NCBI RefSeq assembly: GCF_026151205.1
Contig: NC_087077.1
Location: forward strand, 2,666,001-2,730,000
Origin: Bolinopsis microptera
Taxonomy: Eukaryota; Ctenophora; Tentaculata; Lobata; Bolinopsidae
Length of the DNA: 64,000 bases
Direction: 5' to 3'
The translations under genes and the position numbers were made by a program. Positions 23,101 to 35,100 of the stretch are shown piece by piece (position 1 is the first letter of the stretch; every line of letters starts with the position of its first letter). A model generated the notes under the pieces. The model was given only the letters and a program-made list of their open reading frames with translations, searched no databases and was not told the DNA's origin.

Positions 23101-26100
23101 AATCTGTAAAAATGTAATAATGGGGTTTAAGATATCTGAGTTGAGGGATAACGAAAAATATAATTCGATTTCTCAGGTTTCTCTCTGCCCCTTCCCCCTC
23201 TTTGGCCTTGCCTGTCTCTTAGGCAAGGCCAGGTAGAGTGGATTTAAGAAATTTAGTGAATTTCCACGATTTTTCATTATTCGAGATGATTTGGATCTGG
23301 TTGTAAAAGCAAAACAAAAATTAACACAACAAAAAGTGATAGCGAGATTATTTCCATCAAGACCAATTAAAACATTGACATCTGTAAGATTGCAAACATA
23401 TTTCGGTTAAATGTCTACATCATAATAGATAAATTCACGATATTTGATGATTCTTTAAATTAAGGATCAACACGTCACTCAACTTAAAGCTACTCTCAGT
23501 AATTTCTTCAATAGTCTGTTCCCAGGTATTGGCCTACATTTGTGTTTCGTCGACCTCTTTTTCATTCCTACTTGGAGTTGCAACTGTTTTCTTTACCTCC
23601 TCTTGCCTCCTTCTTTGAGATGCATTTGTATCGATTTTGTGGTTTGTTGAGCCTTTGATGGGGTGTACTCTTTTATGGGTCACAAAACACGGAAATATCG
23701 TAAATAATTTAGTTTTGATGAAATTCCGAAAGCTAGGTATTGAAACTGTGTAGATGAATACATTTGCAATGTTGTTCAAGTATGGAATACATTTACAAAA
23801 CATTACCGTTTTAAAGAGGCTATGATTACCATCAATCACCTGAAGAGCATAATATCCAAAAAGGGGCAGCATACTAATGCAATACACAACTGCTATCAAG
23901 ATTACAGTTACGATTCCCTGAAGATTAGCTGATCTCCCTTGTCGGTGGCTCAACCTTACAGCGATCACTATTAGCCAGATGCCACAAATCACTACTATGA
24001 CAGTGCAGAGTAGTGCTACAAGCAATATCACGAATGCTGATGTAATAAACAATAAAATAGAAATAAACATCAGTTCGCAATTTAGCTGACGTTCACGGTA
24101 TAGAACCTTAATTTTATCTATTTGCACAACTAATATTAAAACAAGGGCTAATGAGGCAGCCCACATGCAGCTTGCTAGAATGTGTCCTTGTCGACACGTC
24201 CAGCTTGCACCTCTAAAAGGAAAAAGCATAGAAGCTAGTTTGGAACAGTTCATAGCAACAGTCAAAAGGGCAGTACAGATAAAGAGAAACCATCTGGAGT
24301 ATGCTTGTAAATCACAGAAGTTTTCTCCTAACAACCAACTGTCCGTGATGGCAGCCAAGCAAGTGGGGAAGAGAATAACTAGTGTAGTTAAGAGGTCGAG
24401 AACTGCAACGTGTTGAATCAGCGCAGTTGTTATCTTGCCCACCCTAATCGCCTTCTGTTTAGTAGCTATTAAGATGACAAAACTTCCAATCAGTCCAACC
24501 AGTGTACCAAGAAGGAAAAACGTTGAGAAGAGTGAACGGGCCAAAACAGGGTTTACATTGTGATAAAGCCACCAGTTCTTCGCGTATCCTCCAAACAGGC
24601 TGTAATTGTTGGGAGGGGCCCTTATTTCTCCCATGTTTATTGCTAAGGATACAGAATTAAAAAATAAGGGTTAATAACTTCTTTGAATAATGAACACCAA
24701 ATATTTAAAAACCCGTAAGACGAAGCTTGTGAGTTTTGTCCTTGACATAGCAAATGTAAAAAAATATGTTTGATTAAAAATTCTGTTTGAAAATGTATCA
24801 TTTTTGTTGAACAGTACATATCATAACGTTAACATGTGGGAAGGGTTGAAAGAAATATCAAACGCTATAATATAATAATACTCTCGCGCTCTGAGGGCCG
24901 CGCATGATAACGCCCGAACGTAGTGAGGGTGTTTGCGCGGCCTGATAGAGTGAGAGAGTATTATCAGTTATATTTATAATGCACGACGGTTCCGATAGGA
25001 AGGGGTGTAATGTGATACGTGCGCATGATACAATATAGTACTAATAAAACAAATATTTAATAAAACAAATATTTATTTTTACGGCACAATCAAACAATAT
25101 CAATAATAAATATATCAGGGGAGGTTTGAAGAGGTTTCAAGTGCCGAAGGCCACTGCTTATCTTTAGGATTTGAGAGTGACCTGTGCTTGAAACCCCCTC
25201 AACCATCCACTACGTCAATATACTTGTTATATAAACTATATAGAAAAATATAACAATCTAAAATTACTTATTGGTTTAGTTTGGTGACATAGGAGAGCCC
25301 AGTTGAGTTTTAGTTTAGGTTTAAGTTTTAAGTTATAGTTTAAAAGGTTAGCCATGTTTCATGGCAGAGAGAGATATCATGTGTGCAGAGCCGTACCGGA
25401 TTTAGAATTTGAGATATAATATAAATTAGTTACCATGTATTAGGGTCATCTCGATTTTGGAGGGATAGCAAGTGCTTTTTAAGGTTAGATTTAATAACAC
25501 CTGACGAGGCTGACAAGTCTGAATTCTTGGAAGAACCCGGGATCATTATCCCATCTACATTAGCATCACATATTTCGAATACATAGGGGCTGAGGTCATT
25601 CCAAATTTTCGTAGAGGTCATTCCAAATTTTCGTAGAGGTGTACTAATTAACTGTGGAGCCGGAAACGTATTACGAGAAATGAAAGTGGTCTCTCGCTGT
25701 TCCTATGGCTATACCTGTTTTGATAATGCTCCCTGACAAAAATTTAGCGTTACCACTTTTCTTCCTCATAACACATTATCACATCTTCAAGTGTTTGCCT
25801 AGTCGGAAAGTGGTCTAAGATCAGACTGCTGGGGCGCCTGGTACAGAACCGTCCTGCGATTAAAGCCCCGAAACGGGGACCAGGTTTGTGGCTGATGATT
25901 CCGATGAAAGTTCCGGTGAGGGAGAGATGTTTTGGTGAGAGAGTAGCTGGTTTGGGAGTTTGATTGGTGTGGTGTTTGGTTGGTTGTGGTGTGATTACTA
26001 GCGTGGTTCGTTTGTTCGCAGTTATAACTGTGTTTCACCCCCAAGAAACATCAGAATAGGCGGACTGGTAGCCGCAAAACGAAATAGGTGGAACTAAGGC

Positions 26101-29100
26101 CATAACAGGGACAAAAGGATTTCGCGGTTATTTTGGCCAAAAATCGCGGCACCCCGACAAGCCAAACTAGGCTAATTCGCGGCGGGAATTTCGAAAATCG
26201 CGGCATATTCGCGGCAAAAAAATCGAAAAAACGCGGCAAAAAATAATGTATTTACAGTGCTTAGTTAGAGTTCACATATTCTTTGACTATTCTGTTTGAT
26301 CGGCACATGTCCCATGAGGATGTGATCTCATCATATGATCTGATACAGGCTGATGGGGGTCCATAACAACAAGAGCTGCCATAACTTTTGACATGATCTC
26401 AAATGTTGCAATGTCATACGTACTGTATGACATATCTCGTTATCGATACTATATAACTTTCAACAGACGACAGGAGACATCATCATTCGACCATCTACAC
26501 TTCACAACTATAGCAATGGAATACTACGAACTTTTCAATCCAATTCCCATATCCTAGTCTATCCCCATCTAGTATCCAACCTCTACCCCTTGAAGTTTAC
26601 ATCAACCTGGACGACATCCTTACCCCGGCCTCCTGCACGAACCTTCTAGATTTTCTAACCACATCCCGAGGGAAGCCCATGATTGTTCCTTATGTGGTCT
26701 ACGACGAGATTACATGCTCTACAAAATAGCTTCCCATTGTCAGCATAAAACGAAGATTTGCCAAATTCAGCCACTCTCGTGGAAGCTGTTACATTGCCCT
26801 GTTTAGCCTGTTTCGAGCGTTTGCTACCCTTCGATACACGATTTTGGACTCGAGGGCTCCCTTGTAATGCGATCTCGGAAGGCAGACCTCCCCTTCGCAA
26901 TACGAGCTTGGAAGCGGGAGCTCCGCCTTCAGAGGTACGTATCGAGAATGACTCGGACAGAAAATTTTCAGTCAAAATTTTTCAAAGTTTTTCTGGAAAC
27001 TACTTTTGTTCATGTTTCATGCTACCCTGATCATTATGAGCCGAAAATATTTTTTCGGTTTTCAAAGGTCACATACCCTTCGATACACGATTTTGGACTC
27101 GAGGGCTCCCCTTGTAATGCGATCTCGGAAGGCAGGCCTCCCCTTCGCAATACGAGCTCGGAAGCTTGACCAGTAGACATATAAAACTTGACCAGACGAC
27201 ATAAAGTTGACCAGTAGACATATAAAACTTGACCAGACGACATAAAGTTGACCAAACGACATATAAAACTTGACCAAACGACATAAAGTTGACCAGACGA
27301 CATTAAGTTGACCAGTAGACATAAAAAACTTGACCAAACGACATAAAGTTGACCAGAAGACATACAATGGATTAAGAAATCGAACTGTATGTTAAATCAG
27401 TGTTGTTATTGAATCGTCACTTGTCAGATATTTCGTCATCGTTATTCGCTTGGTATTGTATTCGCTTGTTATAATGGACCGCTTTGTCAAACGGCCTGCC
27501 GACAAACCGGCTGGACCTTCGTCTAGCAAACGCTCGAAACAGGCTAAACAGGGCAATGTAACAGCTTCCACGAGAGTGGCTGAATTTGGCAAATCATTGT
27601 TTTATGCTGACAATGGGAAGCTATTTTGTAGAGCATGTATCGAAGGGTATGTGACCTTCAGAGGTACGTATCGAGAATGACTCAGACAGAAAATTTTCTA
27701 AGTCAAAATTTTTCAAAGTTTTTCTGGAAACTACTTTTGTTCATGTGTTTCATGCTACCCTGATCATTATGAGCCGAAAATATTTTTTTCGGTGTTCAAA
27801 GGTCACACATACCCTTCGATACACGATTTTGGACTCGAGGGCTCCCCTTGTAATGCGATCTCGGAAGGCAGGCCTCCCCTTCGCAATACGAGCTCGGAAG
27901 CGGGAGCTCCGCCTTCAGAGATACGTATCGAGAATGACTCGGACCGAAAATCTTCTAAGTCAAAATTTTTCAAAGTTTTCATGCTACCCTGATCATTATG
28001 AGCCGAAAATATATTTTTCGGTTTTCAAAGGTCACACATACGCTTCGATACACGATTTTGGACTCGAGGGCTCCCCTTGTAATGCGATCTCGGAAGGCAG
28101 GCCTTCCCTTCGCAATACGATCTCGGAAGCTCCGGAAGCTCGGAAGCTCCGCCTTCAGAGGTATGTATCGAGAATGTACCTACAATCGGAACTCACGGAA
28201 GGCTGTAAATGTGATTAGTTTCATATACTTAATACTTGTAGAAAACGTGACATTTGGCCCGCAGATTGTATGGAAAATACGCAAACTTGGTCCTCAGTTT
28301 TAAAGAAAAATGCTCAAATTTGTCCTCAGATTTAAAGCAAAATGCGCAAATTTGGTCTTTAGATTTAAAGGAAAATGCGCGATTTTTCGCGGAGGACTGA
28401 AAAAATCGCGATTTGACGCGGAGAATGGGAAATTTCGCGATCTGTCGCGGAAAACGTAAAAAATCGCGATTTGTTGCGGAGAATGGGAAATTTCGCGGTT
28501 TCGTACATGCCGCGAAATCCTTTTGTCCCTGGGCCATAAGAACACCAAACTAGGACCCTTATCTCAGTTCAAGGGTCCTAGTTTGTTGGTCGACTGCCAT
28601 CTCAAAAACAAGTTTCACAAATAAAATACGCACGATGACTATTTGGATACAAGATAATCTGGGGAAATACTTCTCTATTTATATGCTTTTCTAAGGGTTA
28701 AGGAGCTCTTTACCCATTATACGACAACAAAGAGCTGTGGTGAGAGTGATGGGTCTAGACACTAGAGGCTAATCAATATTTGATATTAATTAATATTGAG
28801 TTGGCAGATTAGTATATTGCAGACAATGGACCATCAGTGGGCATGGTGAATATAAAAGAAGTACTGATGTACTCACCATTTTGACCCAAATAACAAATTT
28901 ATAGATGGTATTTAGATGGTAATTTATTGTCAATTGTCTAGGTGGCTACAAAGCATCTGTGATTGGTTATTTTGTACCATCTTTATACCATGGTTTATTT
29001 AGAGTGTTCAATTGTATGGTATTAAAATCCAGCACCAAACAAATTGGTGAACAAAGGCTATGATTTAATTTGGTCGATTTAAATTGGTTGAACTGTCGTG

Positions 29101-32100
29101 GATAAAGAGTAGTCGAGACATTTTGTGGGTACAAGATGGAAATATAAAAGTGTCAAACAGTATATATACGATAAAGTAATTCAAGTGTTGCAATTGGCAG
29201 AGCACAATACAGAGGTAACGGAAATTGTCCAATGCTACCAATATTATATAATATGAAATATCGACAATCAGATATATATACACATCTACTCCATCATAGG
29301 GGCAGGGATGAGGTTTTAAGAGACTTCTGATAGTGGTGTCTCATATTTGCTGTGGGTACAAGATAGCGTTCATATAGTTTTACAAGTGTCGTAATGATAA
29401 ACTTACCCGAGGTCTTATTTTTACAATTATTCGACTGATTAAGTCGTGTAGTGTTATTGGGTCTCATTTGACGATTCTTTCAAGAAAATTTCTGATTTTT
29501 TCTGAAGAGACTCAGTGATGACAATGTTCTAATGAAAACAAATAGATAAATCACGTATCATGACGAGGACAAGAGATAAAAGATTAAAGGACAAAAAAGA
29601 AATAAATGGACGGTAGAAAAGTCAAATTTATACGATAATACTACTATTAAATTAAAAATTTATCATGCCACTCAACTTAAAGCTGCTCTCAGTCATTTCT
29701 TCAACAGTCTGTTCCCAGATATGTGCCTACATAGCTGTTTCATCAACCTCTTTTCTATTCTTACTTTGAGTTGCAACTGTTCCTTTACCTCCTCTTGCCT
29801 CCTTCTTACTGTTTTCTGGGTCACGAAACACGAAAATATCGCAAAGAATTTCGCTTTGATGAAATTCCGAAAGCTTGTTATGGAAACCGTGTAGATGAAT
29901 ACATTTGCAATGTTGTTCAAGTATGGAATACATTTACAAAACATTTTCGTTTTAACGTAGCTATGTTTACCATCATAAATCACCTTCAGGACATAATATC
30001 CAAAAAGGGGCAACATGCTGGTGCAATACACAACTGCTATCAAGATTACAGTTAAGATTCCCTGAAGATTAGCTGATCTCCCTTGTCGGTGGCTCAACCT
30101 TACAGCGATCACTATCAGCCATGTGCCAGAAATCACTACTATGACAGTGCAGAGTAGTGTTACACTGAATACTACGATTGCTGATTTAATAAACAATTCC
30201 ATAATAATTATCAGGTCGCAACTTAACTGCTGATGAGAGTATTTAACGCTTATTTTATCTTTTTGCAGAAAAATAGGTAATAAAAGGGCTAATGAGGCAG
30301 CCCACATGCAGCTTGCTAGAATGTGTCCTTGTCGATAAGTCCATCTTGCACCTCTGAAAGGAAACAGGATAGACGCTAGTTTGGAACAATTTATAGTTGC
30401 AGTCAAAAGAGCAGTAGAACAGCTCAGAAACCATCTGGAATATGCTTGTAAAGCACAGAAGTTTTCTCCTAACAACCAACGGTCCGTGATGGCAGCAAAG
30501 CAAGTGGGGAAGAGAATAACGAGTGTAGTCAAGAGGTCGAGAACTGCAACGTGTTGAATCAGCGCAGTTGTTATCTTGCCCACCCTAATTACTCTCTGTT
30601 TAGTAGCTATTAAGATGACAGTATTTCCAGTCAGTCCAATCAGTGTACCAAGAAGGAGAATTGTTGAGAAGAGTGAACGGGCCAAAACAGGGTTTACATT
30701 GTCAAGAACCCACCCGTCTTCAAACAGACTGTCATCTTTGGAAGGGGCCCATATTTCTCCCATATTGCTAAGGATAGAGAACTACGGAATAAGTGTTAAC
30801 AACTTCTTTGAATAATGATCTCCAATTATTTAAAAAACAGTACGAGATAGCTTGTGACTTCTCTCCTTGACAAAAATCTGCTTGATAGAACAAGAAAATT
30901 TCTAATTTTTCTTGAACAGTAGATAGTATAACTTTAACATGTGGGTTGAAAGAAATACCAAACGCTATAAAACACCCTACCGTCATACCAATACCAAGAC
31001 CGGAGACTAAAATCGGAGCAAATACTTATAAGCGCACTTTGAAATATTAAAGAATTAAGTTGCTTCATTATACTTCTAAACGTTGACCACATGCGCGGAA
31101 TTTGAAGCGGAATTACTGCCATAATTGCTCTATTTCGCATTCCTCTCTAGGCCACGAATTACGAAACAGAGAATTCTTACGTCTGAGTTTTTGACTTGTA
31201 AGCCAAGACTCCTGTGTAAAATTTGGCTTAGATTCTGACTCACTGGCTCAAAAGTTGGGCTCACCGAAACTAAATATTAACTAAGTATTGGCGTAGCGGA
31301 TCTAATTTTCCACACTTTCGATTTTTCACTCTTTCGCCGTAGCCCAGGAAAATTAGGAAAATTAGGAAAACCAGGAAAATAGATCTCAACTAGGAAAACC
31401 AGGAAAAACAACCAGGAATCTGGACCATGATTAGAGTATTTGTTTAAAAAAGTCCAAAAGAGCGCGAATAGCAATTTTCGAGCTTCAAAATAAAAAGATG
31501 TTGCCTGTGGCGCACCAGAATTATTTTCATTTAATCTAGTTCGACATGCACTCTAATTCGACAAACCCTAAAGTTCGACTCTGTCGGACTTCAGTACACA
31601 ACCTGAAATCTAGTTCGGCATGTACTGAAATTCGACACGATAACTTCGACTGTCGAACTACGGTACACTACCCGCTGCACTCTCATTGGACACGAATTTA
31701 TCAAAACCAATCAAAACACAGCATCGATGGTTGGTATTTTATAGCATTGATATACCGTGATTATACCATTCAAAACTATCCGTTTGTCAGACTATCTCGA
31801 GTGTTCCACTTGTATGGTATAAAGATAAAGATAATCCGCTAAATCCAGCAGCGAACAAATTGGTGAACAATAGCCATGAACTCGTGTTCAATGAATCTAA
31901 TTGCGCTCTTTTCAACCGAACAAATGCTACCTTCTCCGACTTAGTTTGATAGGATTTTCGTGGATAAGTCGTGAAATAATTTGAATGACACTTTACAGCA
32001 AACGTTGGGCCTTTCATGATCACTTATCAACATGCACAGCTGCTACAAGTTAACGTAAAAACATTAACAGAGTTAAAATTATGTAAGAGGGTGTTCACCC

Positions 32101-35100
32101 CTGGACGCGAGAAGGTATTCAGGATCAGCCATCAGGTATTCAGGTTCAGGTATTCAGGATCAGGTATTCAGGATCAGGTATTCAGGATCAGGTATTCAGG
32201 ATCAGGTATTCAGGATCAGGTATTCACACGCATTTTGAATATTTTGCAACACTCGCCACTGTTTGTATGTGTAATCGACACGACAATCGCACACGTAATA
32301 TGTTCTAGTGTGCATCCTGTAGAAAATCAGACCTCACTCCTCATTAATACCACGTGATCTGTTCATGACGTGACACGTTGGATCACAAGCAGAAAATGGA
32401 GGGAAAATATTTGTCGGACTAGAATACGCTACCTGGACTCTAGTTCGACACGTACCGAAGTTCGACAGGGTTTATCTCTGGTGAACTTTAGTCGTCGAAC
32501 TAAAGTATATTATGTCGAACTGGAGTACGCCAATCTTGGATTCAGTACGCTATAGATTTTAATCGATCTATTAATATGCACTGCATACATTAGGAATTTC
32601 CATTATTATCATCGCGTGTGTTTTAATATCCTAATTGATAAAAGAAGACTCAATCTTGAAAAACAAACAACAGCTATTATTTTAAAATAACATTATGGAA
32701 TTACAATCTGCTACATCTAAATAATTTAGTAAAATTTCCATATTATTAAAATAAAATCAAGAAAGAGTATCTGGTCGACTAAATTGGGTTGGTCTACGAC
32801 TGGATACTGTTCTAGCTAACGTCCCATTCCCTCTACAGAATATCTTAGTGTCAACAAAACGTTTAAAACTTGCTATAGAAAGATAGTAAATGATAGGGTT
32901 GGCCACGAAATTCAGATTTAAAATGTAAACTACAAACCGGTATATCTGAGGAAAATAAAGAATTTTCCGCACATCAATTCCAGTGGCCATCACGGCAAAG
33001 AATGCCGAGTATGGAATGTTTGAAATAAAGAAATTGACAGATACTAAGATTATTGTCACAACCCCTTGCATCTGTAGTCCGGTCGTACTCTTCTTCGCAG
33101 CATACACCAGCAGCCATACCGAAGTTACCAGAATCACGAGAAACGGTCCAAACAGGATGAGAAGAGCAAAATAAATTACAATCCAATCGCACTTAGCTCT
33201 ATAACTACTGTTACACTGAAATGTAGCATAATCAAAGGACTGCGGAGGACTACACAACCAGTAGGGCACCAGTTGAGCCACCAGCACACTTGCCACCCAC
33301 ACCACCACCGCCACAATCCAGCCGGTTTTCTTGGAACGGGCCCGGGTCCTCAGGGGATACAACAGGTTGGTTAGCTTGCTGATGTTCATTGCACATAGAA
33401 GGTAGATGTCCGCGCAGAGGAACACTTCGTCCGCCAGGTTGAAGAAGGAGCTGATGATATCTGCAAATATCTGGCGTTCTGCCACGATGTAGACGGTGGA
33501 GGGGATGATGCAGGTGAAGGTGAAACCAAGATCAGCTAGAGCTGTGTTAGTGATCAGTATCACGGACACGGCGTCTAGTTTTATAGAGCTGTACTTGAGG
33601 GTGGCGAGCAGGACGGTGATGTTTCCTACTGTTGAGATAAGGGCAGAGCAGAGGTTCCAGCTTGCTAGTAGCCACTTCTCTGGGGAGGTTATCGGGGTTG
33701 GGTCCATGTTGTAGGAAATACTTGGTGCTGAGTTGGTTTGTTGAAACAATACAAACTTTGAGAAGTTAGACGAATTAGCTGAAAGGGATGAGTTTGCTGT
33801 GGTGGGAAACTAGGGGGAAATTGTTAGGCTGTTCCAGTAATCTTCGTAGTCATGAAAATCAACACCTGTTGAAAGAAAGACTGGTTAAATTAGGAGAGGT
33901 TAATTTCCTTTTTTGTTATGAAAGTTTAAAATGAGGAGTCCAAAGTATAAGGGTTGAAAAAACGCTCGACATCCTTCGCAATAAACGCAGACGAAAGTTT
34001 CAAGAAGTGTTGAAATTTAAATGGCTTCAAAAACGACGACAAGCTCACTTTATATAAACTTCCCGACTGGACTAAATACCACAGCAAATTTGACGGATGT
34101 TGTCCGCTCTGCATGAACCATCCCTTTGGTCGACATCACCCTGACTCTGACCTAGGCTCCATTCAGGCGGATTGTAATGACCTACAATCACCTGAATCTT
34201 GATATCCTGACAAAAGCGGCCGTTGGTTGGTCTCCATACTCACATACCACACATTTCATACCCTAAACCTATTATATAAGTCACAACACATGGTGCTGCA
34301 TAACCGCAGATCTAAGTAAAACTACAGGTAAATATAAGTACAGATACTGTGATAGTGACGTGTGGGATAGTTCACGTCAAAGCATGTAATTGCAGATCAG
34401 TTCCAGCTGGTAGGTCCAGCTGACAGGTGATCAATAATTGTGGGATTTAGTCCCCGTCCCACCACACCAAGTGACTTTAGGGTGGTAATCAGGGTGGGAT
34501 GAAGTAGCCAAAGCAAACGCTAAAAGTAGTCATGTGACGACGTAAGCTGTGAGAAATTGGCTTACGAAATTTAAATCTAATGAATGAATAATGAGGAACA
34601 ATTTAGAGTCACAGATATGCTATGTTACTACTTGTTATAGCTCTAAAATGCACGAAAGATGTAGAATATGCTCTGATATCCACATATTTTCAGTATATGT
34701 TAGAGATGCTGGATAATCTACTACAAAACAAGGCGATAAGGCTGGAGAAGTTTCTACACGATATCATTCCATCAGTTATCAGCTGTATGGTTTGCACCCA
34801 AATATGTGGTAAGTCAAATGGTTTGTCGATGGTCATAATGCATATATTATGATATGTACATTTTTTCGGGCGATAGTTTGCTGGATTTCTATTATAACTA
34901 GTGGTTAAGATAAGATAATTTTGGATACATCAGCAAGAGTGCGAACTAGACAAAATCTCGTAAAGACATTAAGATTTGAGCGCAGTTTGTGTTAACTTTT
35001 TAAAAATTAATAGGAAGAAAAAAAAATCGTAAGAAGACGTGCTTTTGCACACTTTGCCCTACTTTTGCAGGCTTCATTAAAAACTAATTGTAAAGATCCA

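Larger units (their letters stand above)
26800..28165. repeat. Repeated ~200-bp blocks inside the hAT element
   Basis: Blocks containing 'cttcgatacacgattttgga', 'ctccccttgtaatgcgatct', 'cttcgcaatacgagctcgga' and 'gtacgtatcgagaatgactc' recur near 26826, 27078, 27813 and 28046. They alternate with 'catgctaccctgatcattat' segments. Open frames through them are repeat artefacts. Confidence 0.8.
26106..28531. mobile_element. Defective hAT-type DNA transposon, 2.4 kb
   Basis: The ends are perfect inverted repeats of at least 20 bases, starting CAGGGACAAAAGGATTTCGC. The element is flanked by the 8-bp target duplication GGCCATAA (26098-26105 and 28532-28539). Both features, and the CAGGG terminus, are hallmarks of the hAT superfamily. 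Subterminal regions are rich in TTCGCGG/AAATCGCGG motifs, which may bind transposase (inference). Inside are two inverted copies of a BED-type zinc-finger start, several copies of a ~200-bp block and a minisatellite; no catalytic DDE/hAT dimerisation region was found, so it is non-autonomous. It lies in TAF6 intron 6. Confidence 0.88.

Noticed and set aside
26758-28303. Open frames of 66-157 codons in the hAT interior (RAPLVMRSRKA..., SEGRPPLRNTSSEA)
   Set aside because: They follow the repeated ~200-bp blocks and minisatellite in several frames and have no domain.
33926-34114. Small frames on both strands in the distal part of TAF6 intron 6
   Set aside because: No start context, splice partner or family resemblance could be found.
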